Positions 43,704 to 53,386 are shown, counted from the first letter of the stretch. The stretch is DNA of 64,000 nucleotides from Candidatus Litorirhabdus singularis (GCF_026262625.1 NZ_SHNN01000001.1:1240001-1304000); one strand, 5' to 3'. The notes: a model not told the origin generated them from the letters alone. Program-made: numbers and translations.

Positions 43704-44909
43704 ATGCTCAAACAGTTAGCTGATATCCATCCCCTGTTGCCTGATGCCGGGCTGTTATTGCTATTGATAGCAGTGGCTCTGATTGCTTACTGGGTGGCGG
43801 CCAATATATTTGTAGCGGCCTTGCATGTGGTTGCCAAAAAGACGGCACATACCTGGGATGATTCGTTCATTGTGTTCGGCGTCGGACGGCGTCTGGCGCA
43901 GATGGTGCCTGCGTTCATCATTTATATTGGCGTTAATTGGATGCCTATACTGGAGCCGGGCGTTACGGAGGTGCTGCTGAACGTCACTTCCGCGTATATG
44001 ATTCTTGTGGTTTGTTTCACGTTGACGGCGATACTCAGCGCCTTGAATCATATTTATGAGTCAAGTCCGGTTTCGCGGCAGCGTCCCATGAAGGGCTTCG
44101 TTCAGCTGTTACAGATCGTTATCATCATCGTTTCCATGCTGTTGTTTATCTCTGCGTTGATGGATCGCTCGCCGGTTATCCTTTTGAGTGGCTTTGGCGC
44201 CATGACGGCGGTGTTACTGTTGGTGTTCAAGGACACCATTTTGTCGTTGGTCGCGAGCGTACAGCTATCCGCCCAGGATATGGTGCGTGTGGGTGACTGG
44301 ATTGAGGTTCCGCAGTTTGGTGCTGACGGCGATGTTGTGGATGTTGAGTTGCATACGGTTAAAGTTCAAAACTTTGACAAAACCATCACCACCGTACCAA
44401 CACATCGCCTGATTTCCGACTCTTTCAAAAATTGGCGCGGTATGTCGGAGTCTGGCGGACGGCGTATCAAACGCAGCTTGAGCCTGGATGCGACCAGCGT
44501 GCATTTTCTCAGCGCAGATGAGGCCGCCAGCTGCCGCCGTTTCGAGTTGCTGACAGATTATCTCGACGGTAAAACCAACGAGTTGGACCGTTACAATGAC
44601 GCTCGCAATCAGACGGTCGACCAGCGCCGCTTAACTAATATCGGTACCTTTCGCGCTTACATCTATTGCTATCTGAAGAGCCACGAGCAGGTGCGCAAGG
44701 ATATGACGCTGCTGGTGCGGCAGCTTCCCTCCGGACCCGAAGGTATCCCTATTGAGCTCTATTGCTTCACTAGCACCACGGCCTGGTCCGAGTATGAGGG
44801 TATTCAGGCCGACATCTTTGATCACTTGCTGGCGATCATCCCTGAGTTTGGGCTGCGTATTTATCAGCACCCTGCCGGCTCAGACCTGGCGCGGTTATAC
44901 CCCGGGTAG
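43704..44909 (+). CDS. Mechanosensitive ion channel MscS-family protein (YbdG-like)
   Basis: 401 residues with about five membrane helices, then the MscS beta domain (VASVQLSAQDMVRVGDWIEVPQFGADGDVVDVELHTVKVQNFDKTITTVPTHRLI) and a soluble C-terminal domain (TFRAYIYCYLKSHEQVRKDM). The long, FGADGDV form fits the YbdG/MscM branch. It relieves osmotic pressure. Its last 15 bases overlap the end of the convergent DUF4136 gene. Confidence 0.9.
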   Translation: MLKQLADIHPLLPDAGLLLLLIAVALIAYWVAANIFVAALHVVAKKTAHTWDDSFIVFGVGRRLAQMVPAFIIYIGVNWMPILEPGVTEVLLNVTSAYMILVVCFTLTAILSALNHIYESSPVSRQRPMKGFVQLLQIVIIIVSMLLFISALMDRSPVILLSGFGAMTAVLLLVFKDTILSLVASVQLSAQDMVRVGDWIEVPQFGADGDVVDVELHTVKVQNFDKTITTVPTHRLISDSFKNWRGMSESGGRRIKRSLSLDATSVHFLSADEAASCRRFELLTDYLDGKTNELDRYNDARNQTVDQRRLTNIGTFRAYIYCYLKSHEQVRKDMTLLVRQLPSGPEGIPIELYCFTSTTAWSEYEGIQADIFDHLLAIIPEFGLRIYQHPAGSDLARLYPG

Positions 44910-45503
44910 TGCGGCCAGAATACGATTAGCTGCCTGGTCGTAGGTTGCCTGCTCCTGAGAAGCATTGTCCTTCAGTTTGCTCTCGATGACGCTGCGCCAG
45001 ACCGATTGCTGCAGCTCGGGATCGATCAGGTCTACAATAAAGGTGCCCTGTGTGTACTGGCGTACGGTAGTTTCCGTGCCGCCGCAGCTCCAGCATGAGT
45101 ACATGGAATGACGGTTGTAAGCACCATAGCGTCCGTAGGAAGCACCGTAACTACTGCCAGTATTAGTCGTGCGGACATCGGTCTTGTCCTGACCCACCAA
45201 ATGCCAGGTTAGCAGTACATCAGCCTGTTGCGCGTCATCGACAAATTGGTAGCCCTTGGCTTCTGCAACCTGCCGAATAGCCAGGTCGATGCGATCACGC
45301 GTGATGTCGCTGATGTAACGACCGGAGAGATCACCGGAAACCTGTCCGGAGTTGGGCATAAAACTAATGGTCTTGTTAGGCGAAAAATCGTAGTCAGATT
45401 TAAAGTCGACGGTGGGCTCGGGTGGCGCACTGGCGCACGCTGTGATGAATGTTCCAAGCAGCGCTAGCAAGGCGAGGCGCAACGGATATTTAGCTATGTT
45501 CAT
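44895..45503 (-). CDS. DUF4136 lipoprotein
   Basis: 202 residues from ATG 45503 (GGAG site eight bases upstream). A lipoprotein signal (LALLALLGTFITAC) is followed by DUF4136 with VDFKSDYDFSPNKTISF, a conserved VDDAQQADVLLTWHLVGQ and FIVDLIDPELQQSVWRS. A Gly/Tyr/Ser/Cys-rich low-complexity insert (TGSSYGASYGRYGAYNRHSMYSCWSCGG) lies in the middle. The envelope function is unknown. Confidence 0.85.
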   Translation of the reverse strand: MNIAKYPLRLALLALLGTFITACASAPPEPTVDFKSDYDFSPNKTISFMPNSGQVSGDLSGRYISDITRDRIDLAIRQVAEAKGYQFVDDAQQADVLLTWHLVGQDKTDVRTTNTGSSYGASYGRYGAYNRHSMYSCWSCGGTETTVRQYTQGTFIVDLIDPELQQSVWRSVIESKLKDNASQEQATYDQAANRILAALPGV

Positions 45504-45734
45504 GTAGATTTCTCCAAAATAGGTGCGAATTTTGTATTGGCGAGGCGGCAGTGAAAGAGACTGTCGGGCTCTGGGTACGATTAATTCAACCACGCCCCTG
45601 CATGGCGGTCAGAATATCATGGATACAACGCTGACGTGCTATCTTTGGGACTTGCGGCAGTTGCAGCTGTGGTCCCGAAATAGCGGCGGAGCTGGAGTGT
45701 TATCAATTAGCCGACGGCGTCGGCGGAGGTAGTA

Positions 45735-46988
45735 GTGAAGACGTATCAAGCACAATTCCCCCTGGCGCTGCGCGCTTTGAACCGGCTGGGAGCTTTGGCT
45801 AGTGGAATGGGAGTGGAGCTGATCGGGCTCGACCGCGACACCCTGCTGAAAAGAGCAACTACGGCTGCCGGTAGCAGCGATTTCGGTACAGAAGAGTTTA
45901 TTGCGAATCTGGACAGACTGCTTGCAAGCCTTAGTAGCGAGGGTAAGTTGACGACATTCGGTCGTTTGATAGCGCGCACTGACCTGCAGCGAACCTTGCA
46001 AAACCGTCTGCAGATCACGGCCCTGTGTGCGGAGCATCCGGAAATTGAGGCAGCGCCAGTAATCCAGCCGATATTTGTGGTCGGTCCGCCGCGTACCGGC
46101 ACCACCATATTTCACGATCTGTTGGCGCTGGACCCCGCTAATCGTGTACCGATGGCTTGGGAAACGGCGTACCCGATGCCGCCGCCAGAGACTGCAACCT
46201 ATAACAGCGATCCTCGTATCGCTCGCGTCGATGCTGACTTGGCGCGTGTTGATCAGTTCATTCCCGAATTCAAGAAAATGCATCCGATGGGGGCGCAGCG
46301 AGCGCAGGAGTGCGTGAGCATTACTTCGCACGAGTTTGCCTCGATGATATTCAATACGCAGTTTCGTGTTCCCAGTTATGAGGACTGGGTTATGGAGGCT
46401 GATATGAGTGCGGCGTTGCGTCAGCACCGGCGTTTTCTGCAGGTGCTGCAGTGGAAAGCTCCGGGTCAGCGCTGGGCCCTGAAATCGCCGCAGCATATTT
46501 GGCATATGGACCAGCTGCTGAAGGAGTATCCGGACGCGCGAATTGTGCAGACACATCGTGATCCGGCGCGGATTCTGGTTTCTATTTCCAGTCTGGTGGC
46601 CACGCTGCGCGGTCTTGCCAGTGATGCGGTGGACGTCGCGGAAATAGCGCGGGGGTACAGTGCCGGGCTGGAACTTGGGTATCGTAAGATGATTGAGGTG
46701 CGAGAGCAGGGTTTGTTGCAGGATGCGCAAGTGATCGATCTGCACTTTCGCGATTTTGTTAGCGATCAGGTGGGCACGGTGCGCAGAGCCTACCAACATT
46801 TTGGTTTGCAGCTTGATGCCGTGGCGGAACAGCGAATGCGGCAATTTCTTGATGATAATCCGGCTGACAAGCATGGCAAACACAGTTACAACCTTGAGGA
46901 TATCGGTATGAATGAAAACGATATTCGTCAGCAGTTCGCGTTTTACACCGATTATTTTAAGGTGGCCCAGGAGCCCTTAAAACAGTAG
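45735..46988 (+). CDS. Sulfotransferase family protein
   Basis: 417 residues. PAPS-binding PSB loop: FVVGPPRTGTTIFHDLLALDPA (near residue 113). Downstream is the 3'-phosphate region with VQTHRDPARILVSISSL (Arg and Ser contacts). The start is GTG at 45735 with GGAGGT four to five bases upstream. It moves sulfate from PAPS to a hydroxyl or amine. Its acceptor is unknown; the sulfatase at 41486 may be only coincidentally near. An intrinsic terminator overlaps its stop codon. Confidence 0.85.
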   Translation: MKTYQAQFPLALRALNRLGALASGMGVELIGLDRDTLLKRATTAAGSSDFGTEEFIANLDRLLASLSSEGKLTTFGRLIARTDLQRTLQNRLQITALCAEHPEIEAAPVIQPIFVVGPPRTGTTIFHDLLALDPANRVPMAWETAYPMPPPETATYNSDPRIARVDADLARVDQFIPEFKKMHPMGAQRAQECVSITSHEFASMIFNTQFRVPSYEDWVMEADMSAALRQHRRFLQVLQWKAPGQRWALKSPQHIWHMDQLLKEYPDARIVQTHRDPARILVSISSLVATLRGLASDAVDVAEIARGYSAGLELGYRKMIEVREQGLLQDAQVIDLHFRDFVSDQVGTVRRAYQHFGLQLDAVAEQRMRQFLDDNPADKHGKHSYNLEDIGMNENDIRQQFAFYTDYFKVAQEPLKQ

Positions 46989-47003
46989 TACTGTTTCTTT
47001 TTT
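46980..47003 (+). terminator. Rho-independent terminator overlapping the sulfotransferase stop codon
   Basis: AAACAG, loop TAGTA (which includes the TAG stop), CTGTTT, then C and six T. The short stem is AT-rich but the T-tract is clear. Confidence 0.6.
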
Positions 47004-47111
47004 GTTAGATCTGACACTTCTTCCTGCGCACGCAGTAGCTCTGGGTTTACCGCCTATGTTTTAATGGCAGCTGCCGTGACCAGCTTTTAAAAGACTACTC
47101 TGGGTGAAAGA

Positions 47112-48134
47112 TTGATCCTTCAAGCGCTGATTTTTTCTTTGCTGCTGACCTACTGCAGTATCACTGTCTGTCGTCGATTGGGTCTGATGGATGTGCCTGG
47201 TGGCCGTAAGGATCACGCCGGTGACATTCCGCTGGCCGGTGGCATCGCCATTTTCCTGACCGTGGTGCTAATCAGCGTTACGCAGCAGGTCACCGTTTTC
47301 TCCGAACAGCTGCTCTGGGTGGCAGCTTTGCTATTCCTTATAGGTGTGATCGATGATGCGCTGCATATTAATCCATGGCTGCGGTTGGGGGTGCATTACT
47401 TCTGCGGAATACTGATGGCCACCGCTGCGGGCATCGCGATTATCCAGGTGGGCGATCTACTGACTTTCGGTACTATTGAGTTATTGCTGCTCTGTGTGCC
47501 CCTGACCGCGCTAGCGGCGGCGGGTTTGTGCAATGCTTTTAATATGATTGATGGTCTCGACGGACTGGCGGCGGGACTGGTATTGATCCCATTGCTGTTA
47601 CTGGCGTTTCTGGCCTGGCAGGCGGGTCACCCCATGTTGCCTGCGCTGCTTATTATCGCGGTGCCGGTGATGGTATTTCTGCTATTTAACCTAGGCCCTA
47701 ACAGGGTCTGGCTACCGCAGATATTTCTGGGTGATGCCGGCAGCGTCACATTGGGCTTTTTGCTCACTGCAGCATTGGTCACCCTGTCTCAGGGGCAGGC
47801 GGCGTTGATTGCCCCGGTGACGGCGTTATGGTTGGTGACCGTGCCGCTGATGGATATGCTGGCAACCATGCTGCGCCGCATGCGTCAGGGGCGGAGTCCG
47901 TTGCACCCTGATCGCCTGCACCTACACTATGCGCTGCTGGACGCAGGGTTTTCACCGCGTCAGGTTCTGCTGCTATTGCTAGCTTACGCGCTCTGCTGCG
48001 CCGGATTGGGACTGGTCTTAGAGGCATTGCCGGCCAGTGTCAGCCTGCTGCTTTATCATCTGATGTTTCTGTTGCACTGCCTGTTTGTTACCCGTGGCCT
48101 GGAGCGCATTTGTGCCACGCATGAGCCTGCCTGA
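47112..48134 (+). CDS. WecA/MraY-family glycosyl-1-phosphate transferase
   Basis: 340 residues, about ten helices. Active-site Asp motifs: GVIDDALHINPW, NAFNMIDGLDGLAAG, and FLGDAGSVTLG; the C-terminal HPDRLHLHYALLDAGFSP matches the HIHH-type loop of WecA. It transfers a sugar-1-phosphate to undecaprenyl phosphate, starting a glycan chain. The start codon is TTG at 47112 with a GGTGAAAG site. It is the only plus-strand gene of the polysaccharide locus and converges on the glycosyltransferase. Confidence 0.88.
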   Translation: MILQALIFSLLLTYCSITVCRRLGLMDVPGGRKDHAGDIPLAGGIAIFLTVVLISVTQQVTVFSEQLLWVAALLFLIGVIDDALHINPWLRLGVHYFCGILMATAAGIAIIQVGDLLTFGTIELLLLCVPLTALAAAGLCNAFNMIDGLDGLAAGLVLIPLLLLAFLAWQAGHPMLPALLIIAVPVMVFLLFNLGPNRVWLPQIFLGDAGSVTLGFLLTAALVTLSQGQAALIAPVTALWLVTVPLMDMLATMLRRMRQGRSPLHPDRLHLHYALLDAGFSPRQVLLLLLAYALCCAGLGLVLEALPASVSLLLYHLMFLLHCLFVTRGLERICATHEPA

Positions 48135-48145
48135 TGCTATTCCTG

Positions 48146-49282
48146 TCAGATTGCCTGGTTGTCTTCAGCCAGTGCCGCGGTGATGGCCGCGAGGTATTCT
48201 GTCACCACTAACTGTTGACTGTAGTTTTCCGCTACATGCTGCCTGGCAGCTATTCCCATTTGTTGGCGTTGGTTAGCGTCGGTGGTGCTCATTTCGAGTA
48301 ATGCCTGGTGCAGACTGTCGCTGTCTGCAGGAGCACACAGTAGCCCGGTGCGGCCGTGTTCTACTACCTGACGGGAGCCGGGTACGTTACAGGCGATGAC
48401 CGGAATCTGCATAGCGCCAGCCTCTAGCAGTGAGCGCGGTAAGCCTTCGCGATAGGATGGCAGCACCAAACAGTCGGATTGCGCCAGGAATTCCTCGGGC
48501 TGGTCTGTAGCGTCAAACCAGGTGATGCCAGGCAGACTGTCCCATTGCTTCAGTTGCTGCGCACCGATAGCGCTGTTGTTGGCTGCGTCACTGAAGCCAA
48601 CCAGCCAGAGTTCGGCGGGCTGACTTTGCTGTAGACGCGTAAAGGCTTCGATCAACTCATAGACACCCTTATCCTTTAGCATGCGGCCCAAAAATAGAAA
48701 GCGAAACGGTCGTGCTTCTGGTTTGCTAATCGGACGTGGGCTGAAGCGCTCTATGTCGACCCCTGAACCGGGTATGCGGCGCAGTTTTTGAGCCGGTACC
48801 AGATCTTCGCGAATGAGAAAATCATGGTCCTCACTGTTCTGGCAGAAAACCGCGAAGGCGCGTGGTTGGCTGACTCTGTATAGCAGACGCACTATTTGCT
48901 GGGTTATACCCGCGTGCATAAAGGCGGTCCCTAGCCCCGACACATTATTGACTGCAGGAATACCCAGTAGCGATGCGGCAAGCGTGCCATACAGATTGTT
49001 TTTGATAGTGAAATGGAGCACCACCGAAGGGCGTAGCTTGCGATAGAGCCGCCAGAGACGCAGCATCAGCAACGCATCGCTGAGCGGATGGCTGCCCTGG
49101 TTGTCCATTTTGAGCTCATGGTAATCAGCGCCAGTGGCCTCCTGCAGGCGCTGGCTGTAGGCATCACTGGGAGCTACGCAGATGACTTGGTAGCCCTGTT
49201 GTTGAAGTGCGGCGATAGTCGCCTGGCGATAGTTGTACAGATACCAGGAGGTGTTGGCGCATAGAACGATGCAGGGTTTCAT
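48146..49282 (-). CDS. Glycosyltransferase family 4
   Basis: 378 residues, GT-B fold. N-terminal domain with LYNYRQATIAALQQQGYQVICVAP and VLHFTIKNNLYGTLAASLLGIPAVNNVSGLG. C-terminal domain with FRFLFLGRMLKDKGVYELIEAF and the EX7E motif SYREGLPRSLLEAGAMQIPVIACNVPGSRQVVEHG. It overlaps the deacetylase stop by one base (TGATG). It adds a sugar to the nascent lipid-linked chain; donor and acceptor are not known. It is the last gene of the minus-strand operon. Confidence 0.9.
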   Translation of the reverse strand: MKPCIVLCANTSWYLYNYRQATIAALQQQGYQVICVAPSDAYSQRLQEATGADYHELKMDNQGSHPLSDALLMLRLWRLYRKLRPSVVLHFTIKNNLYGTLAASLLGIPAVNNVSGLGTAFMHAGITQQIVRLLYRVSQPRAFAVFCQNSEDHDFLIREDLVPAQKLRRIPGSGVDIERFSPRPISKPEARPFRFLFLGRMLKDKGVYELIEAFTRLQQSQPAELWLVGFSDAANNSAIGAQQLKQWDSLPGITWFDATDQPEEFLAQSDCLVLPSYREGLPRSLLEAGAMQIPVIACNVPGSRQVVEHGRTGLLCAPADSDSLHQALLEMSTTDANQRQQMGIAARQHVAENYSQQLVVTEYLAAITAALAEDNQAI

Positions 49283-50277
49283 CAGCCAGGGCTAACGGCT
49301 GGCTGCTGCACCGCCTCGCCACATTCCTGCATATTGGCGCTGTGCCAGCCATAGTGCTCTGATAGTGAACGCTGATGCTGCAACAGCTGTTCCAGATTGT
49401 GCAGCTGGCGTTGGCGGTGGAGTCCAAAATTGTGTGGGTGCCACCACAGATGATAGTCACTATTCTGTCGCGCTGCCGCCGTCATTTCGCGTCTGATGCG
49501 GCGCAGGTGCAGCGGGTAGATAGCAGCCCAGCTGGGGCTCCAGGGACGCAGAAAACGGCTGCCGGGCAGGTTGAGTGGTGTAGCAGCAGGTTCATCATTG
49601 GCGTCCGCCGGACCGGTCAGAGGCAGTAGCGAGTCGGCCAGTCGCAGCGCTCGAATGCCGCGGTTGAGTGTTCCGCTGGGTCGCTCTCGATAAAGCGGGT
49701 GAGAAGGGTTGCCGCGAAAGTTATAGATTCCCAGCGCCGGCAGCGCTGCGAGATGTTCTTCGGCGAGCTGGTTGCGTGCAAACACCAGGCTGCGCGCATT
49801 CAGGTTTCGTTGGGCGAACAAAGTGATGGCCGCGGTCATGTCGCCGACAAAGCCTGCGGCACTGGCGCCTGGTTCAAGACAGCAGTAATGGCTAAGGGTA
49901 TGGCTGGCCAGCTCCTGGCGTTCAACGCTAATGATCTGTTGGACGAGGTCACCCCCAAAATGCAGAGGATCGTTGCGCGCATCGTCGCCGACCTGACGTG
50001 CCACGTAGCTGACTAGCGCGTGATGATGCGGATCCTGCCCCTCGGTGGCCTCGCTGGCGCTGGCTATGGCTGCCTGCATCTCGGTTTTGTTCTGGGCCAA
50101 GAGTAAACCGACTGTGGCCCAGGTGGCGGCAATTTTGTACCGCTCAAATAGTTGCAGCAAGCACGGTATTGCCTGATGCGCGCCGACAATATTGGGGCGG
50201 TAGTCACCGCTGCGCTGGCTGTCACGCATGCCCCACATCAGTTCGAAGTCCAGAGAGATGATAAAGCGTCCTGACAT
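49282..50277 (-). CDS. Polysaccharide deacetylase-family protein
   Basis: 331 residues. The NodB-type opening is FIISLDFELMWGMRD with a metal-site Asp, and the second part has ELASHTLSHYCCLEPGASAAGF, the His-x3-His pair. It probably deacetylates an amino sugar of the polysaccharide. The conserved Asp and His ligands are intact. It lies two bases after the 85-residue gene and overlaps the glycosyltransferase start. Confidence 0.85.
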   Translation of the reverse strand: MSGRFIISLDFELMWGMRDSQRSGDYRPNIVGAHQAIPCLLQLFERYKIAATWATVGLLLAQNKTEMQAAIASASEATEGQDPHHHALVSYVARQVGDDARNDPLHFGGDLVQQIISVERQELASHTLSHYCCLEPGASAAGFVGDMTAAITLFAQRNLNARSLVFARNQLAEEHLAALPALGIYNFRGNPSHPLYRERPSGTLNRGIRALRLADSLLPLTGPADANDEPAATPLNLPGSRFLRPWSPSWAAIYPLHLRRIRREMTAAARQNSDYHLWWHPHNFGLHRQRQLHNLEQLLQHQRSLSEHYGWHSANMQECGEAVQQPAVSPG

Positions 50278-50279
50278 GG

Positions 50280-50537
50280 CTAGCGTACCTTGATCCGGCC
50301 CAGTGAACGCTCCACAGCCTTGCGAGAGTAGTTCACCATTTCACCGAGCAAGGGTCCTGGATCGTTAGCGTCCCAGAGGGGGCCTGCCCGACGCGCGCGC
50401 GCAGAGTGTTGCAACTCTGCCGGTCTGGGTGACGGTAAAATCCAGCGATCGCCATGCCAGGCATAAAAGCAGCGTGACCAGGTGTGCTTGATTAAGAAGC
50501 GCGAGAGCCCGAGGACGATGGTTAGTGCTTTGCTCAT
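50280..50537 (-). CDS. Small hypothetical protein in the polysaccharide operon
   Basis: 85 residues with no family I recognise. It has an N-terminal hydrophobic stretch (LTIVLGLSRFLIKHTWSRCFYAW) and an Arg/Ala-rich middle (SPRPAELQHSARARRAG). The ATG overlaps the stop of the membrane protein gene (ATGA) and the stop is two bases from the deacetylase. Coupling to both neighbours supports it as a real gene. Confidence 0.55.
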   Translation of the reverse strand: MSKALTIVLGLSRFLIKHTWSRCFYAWHGDRWILPSPRPAELQHSARARRAGPLWDANDPGPLLGEMVNYSRKAVERSLGRIKVR

Positions 50538-51748
50538 AGGTCACGGCCCGTTAATTGACAAGCTATGCGATAGACGAAACCGCGTCGCAACCAGAAAATA
50601 CCGATGACAATGGCGATAATCAGCAGGGGCATGACCTGCATGCGCCAGCGAAACAGGGCACCGATGTTAGTGGTGGCTGACACCAGCATTAGCATCACGC
50701 CTAATGCAAATACCAGTAACGGAAAGGCATTGTGGCGGTCTAGCCATAACCAGTGTAAACCCTTGGCCAGATGCGGGAGCAGGAGGATACCGACGATGGC
50801 CTCCGGCAACGCCATCAGCTGTCGCACACTGCCAATGTCGGTCGGGTTCATGGTGATGAAAAAGAACATGACTCCCTTTAAAAAACCGAAGATATCGGCG
50901 AACAGGTCGGCCCCACCCCAAGTGGCAATGGCCTCGGGCTCGAACAGCGCGCCAGAGCCATGGTCGCCCATGCTGACTCGTATATGATTGATATACTCGA
51001 GGTCGGTGTAAATAGAGTTAGAAAAATAGTCCACACCAAACCAGCCGAACCCGTATAGCATCGGCACCACCGCCAGTGTCGCCAGACCTATCCAGCTGCC
51101 AGCACGTGGCACTCTATAGGGGGTGAAAAATATGAAGCTGATGGCGATAAACCCGATTCCCACAAAGAACATATATTCCCGAATACCCAGAAAAACCGTA
51201 AGTGCCAATATTACTAATGCCAACCATAACGGCGTGAAATGTTGGCGCAGACGAATGGTTCCCAATACCAGCGTCGACATCATCAGAATGGCCACTGGAT
51301 CCTTCAGCATCAGGCATGACCAATAGATAAAGGAAGGGAATAGCGCGACCATTAATGCTGACAATCGCGCGACGCGGGAACTGTTTGATACGGTAAGTGC
51401 CAGCTTGAAAACGACGATGACTGTGAGGCAGCTGAAACCGACATTAAGCAGTTGAATCAGTATCGGATGTGGCCCAAATAGGTAGTAAACCAAACCGGTA
51501 AATTGAAACCAGCCGTTGTCTACCCAATTGGCTCCGTTGAAATAGCCGGCTTCCATTTCCTGCATAATGACCAGACCGAACCGATGGTAACGCTCTGAAT
51601 CGGGTGACAAGCGCAGCAGTCGAATGGCATCTGTTGCCCACATCAGGCCTACCGCGCCTAACCGCACTAGCAATGCGGCGACCACCAGACGTTGCAGGTA
51701 TAGCAGATCTGCACGCTTTTTTTGGTAGTCGGCGGGAGGCAAGCTCAA
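50534..51748 (-). CDS. Multi-pass membrane protein, probable GT-C glycosyltransferase
   Basis: 404 residues with about ten helices. The first extracellular loop region reads LLRLSPDSERYHRFGL, similar to the DxD/SxD loop of dolichyl-phosphate or lipid-linked-sugar transferases (GT39-like). Other parts are poorly conserved. It probably transfers a sugar from a lipid carrier, but polymerase or other membrane roles are possible. Both ends overlap neighbours by four bases. Confidence 0.65.
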   Translation of the reverse strand: MSLPPADYQKKRADLLYLQRLVVAALLVRLGAVGLMWATDAIRLLRLSPDSERYHRFGLVIMQEMEAGYFNGANWVDNGWFQFTGLVYYLFGPHPILIQLLNVGFSCLTVIVVFKLALTVSNSSRVARLSALMVALFPSFIYWSCLMLKDPVAILMMSTLVLGTIRLRQHFTPLWLALVILALTVFLGIREYMFFVGIGFIAISFIFFTPYRVPRAGSWIGLATLAVVPMLYGFGWFGVDYFSNSIYTDLEYINHIRVSMGDHGSGALFEPEAIATWGGADLFADIFGFLKGVMFFFITMNPTDIGSVRQLMALPEAIVGILLLPHLAKGLHWLWLDRHNAFPLLVFALGVMLMLVSATTNIGALFRWRMQVMPLLIIAIVIGIFWLRRGFVYRIACQLTGRDL

Positions 51749-52845
51749 ACTCTAGGCCTCAGCAGTTTGCCCGGGTCCCGCAATAGATTCCGCATTTGCT
51801 GATGCCGGTAGCCGACGCGGTCGATCAGCGCGGCTAAGCTTGGTCGTCTGTGTTTAAGATCCATCATGTACAGGAAGCGTCGCGTTGCGCTATCGGGTTG
51901 CGATAATTGCGCCTCCGGTGCCATCAGTTGGTCCAGCAACTGCTGGAAAAGGCGATAATGACTGCCGCAAAGAGATTCTATTAGTGTCACGTCAAGTGCG
52001 GCGCCGCCGGCATTCAGCTGGGCTCGGCAGTCCAGTGCCTGAGGTAGCGGAAAGTGGTAGCGGCTGCGGCCACCATCACTGGCGAACTTGCCGAGTATCG
52101 CGATAACGATAGCCAGCTCCGGTGTGGGTACTGTGAAACGGGCACCGTGACTATCGTGTTGCTCCAGCAGACTTGCAATCAGTTGCCTGGTCAGCCGGTG
52201 CTGCCAGCGTCGCGGCAGCGGGTGGCGATGTAATTCCAGACTGAAGCCCTGACCAGTGCAGGTCAGGGGCGGGTAGTGGTGATGGTGCCGAAATTGATGC
52301 AGTAAAGCCCGCTGAAGGTCCGGGTTGCTGGTCCCGCGTAGCTCTATGCCGTTGTCAGTGTTAACCGACTCACAGAATTGGTAGCCCTGTGCTTGCAGCA
52401 CCCCCAGCGCCTCGAACTCTTGGTCCGGGGCTACCATAAGATCTATATCCAGCTGTCTGCGAAAACCCGTCGAGGGGTGTAGTTGGGTCAGAAGGCCGGC
52501 TGTCCCCTTAAAGAAAACAGGTGTAATAGCGGCGTCATTCAAGGCGCGGCTGATTTTGATGGCGGCGGCTTTGATACTGAGATTTCTGACCACATTGTCG
52601 CGCAATGCCGCTTCCAATGTCTGCAGGGTAGAGCCGGGCACTGCATGGCGGAGCGGGCCTTGCTCGAGCATGTGTCCTAGAGCGGGGTCGACGTTATATT
52701 TCTGGCTCAATGCGGCGATAGCACCCCAATCGAGTCTTCTGGTTCCTTCGATTGTCGCGGGCCGCCTGAGGTCGGGAGACAGTAAATGGCACAGATCGCG
52801 AAAGGCCGTTGCAGAGGGAAACAGGTTTTGCGAGGCAGCAATCAC
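51745..52845 (-). CDS. Nucleotidyltransferase-fold protein (NTP_transf_5 type)
   Basis: 366 residues. The nucleotidyltransferase motif is FKGTAGLLTQLHPSTGFRRQLDIDLMVAPDQ, with DID as the metal-binding aspartates; helical regions follow. The family (uncharacterised nucleotidyltransferase) is repeatedly found in polysaccharide and PqqD/B2/HprK-kinase loci. It lies inside the same four-base-overlap operon. Its substrate and reaction are unknown. Confidence 0.75.
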   Translation of the reverse strand: MIAASQNLFPSATAFRDLCHLLSPDLRRPATIEGTRRLDWGAIAALSQKYNVDPALGHMLEQGPLRHAVPGSTLQTLEAALRDNVVRNLSIKAAAIKISRALNDAAITPVFFKGTAGLLTQLHPSTGFRRQLDIDLMVAPDQEFEALGVLQAQGYQFCESVNTDNGIELRGTSNPDLQRALLHQFRHHHHYPPLTCTGQGFSLELHRHPLPRRWQHRLTRQLIASLLEQHDSHGARFTVPTPELAIVIAILGKFASDGGRSRYHFPLPQALDCRAQLNAGGAALDVTLIESLCGSHYRLFQQLLDQLMAPEAQLSQPDSATRRFLYMMDLKHRRPSLAALIDRVGYRHQQMRNLLRDPGKLLRPRV

Positions 52846-53306
52846 AGCGAACGATCCAACATCTGCAGTTGTTGTCTTGATCGTTGCCAGCGGGCGTCAT
52901 AATCGCTCAGTCTGGCTTTCTCTCTCAAGTAACGACTCCAGTCTCGGCGATGGCCAGGGCGCGCCGTGAGTGCTCGCCACTGCAGCTCGAAACTGCGCTG
53001 TAAATAGTCGCTGCTTAGCTGCGGGTCGGTCGCCCACAGTGCCTGCCAGCGTAATAGTTCAGCGGCGGCCTGCAGATAGTCTGGATGGCTCGCATCGAGT
53101 CGTCTGGCCAGTGTTAGCTGCTGCCTCACTCGGTTTACTCTGACCGGCTGTGGCTGGTAGGACTGGCGCCGCCAGAAACTCAATTCAGTGCTGATGGCGC
53201 TGTACTGAAGCTCTGCCCAGCCCATGCGCACTGTCTGCGAGAGCGCGAACAGCAGGAGCAGTGTGAGCGGCAGGAGTACTAGCAGGCGCAGCTTTAGACT
53301 AATCAT
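52842..53306 (-). CDS. Hypothetical membrane-anchored protein of the polysaccharide operon
   Basis: About 154 residues from ATG 53306. One N-terminal membrane helix (LRLLVLLPLTLLLLFALSQTVRM) is followed by a helical region rich in Arg, Gln, Leu (RQQLTLARRLDASHPDYLQAAAELLRWQALW), like a TPR-type arrangement. A TTG 51 bases upstream would add a poor N-terminus. The last four bases overlap the nucleotidyltransferase start. No family is recognised. Confidence 0.55.
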   Translation of the reverse strand: MISLKLRLLVLLPLTLLLLFALSQTVRMGWAELQYSAISTELSFWRRQSYQPQPVRVNRVRQQLTLARRLDASHPDYLQAAAELLRWQALWATDPQLSSDYLQRSFELQWRALTARPGHRRDWSRYLREKARLSDYDARWQRSRQQLQMLDRSL

Positions 53307-53386
53307 GCGGCGTTGGTTGCGGCAATAGATGCTGCAGGGCTTGCGGTCCTCCGGCAACCCGGGGAGGAAGTTCGCAGCGGCGCCCC

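Noticed and set aside
45639-46883. A 414-codon reading frame antisense to the sulfotransferase
   Set aside because: No family resemblance, basic and Gln/His-rich composition typical of an antisense shadow, while the plus strand encodes a clear PAPS enzyme.
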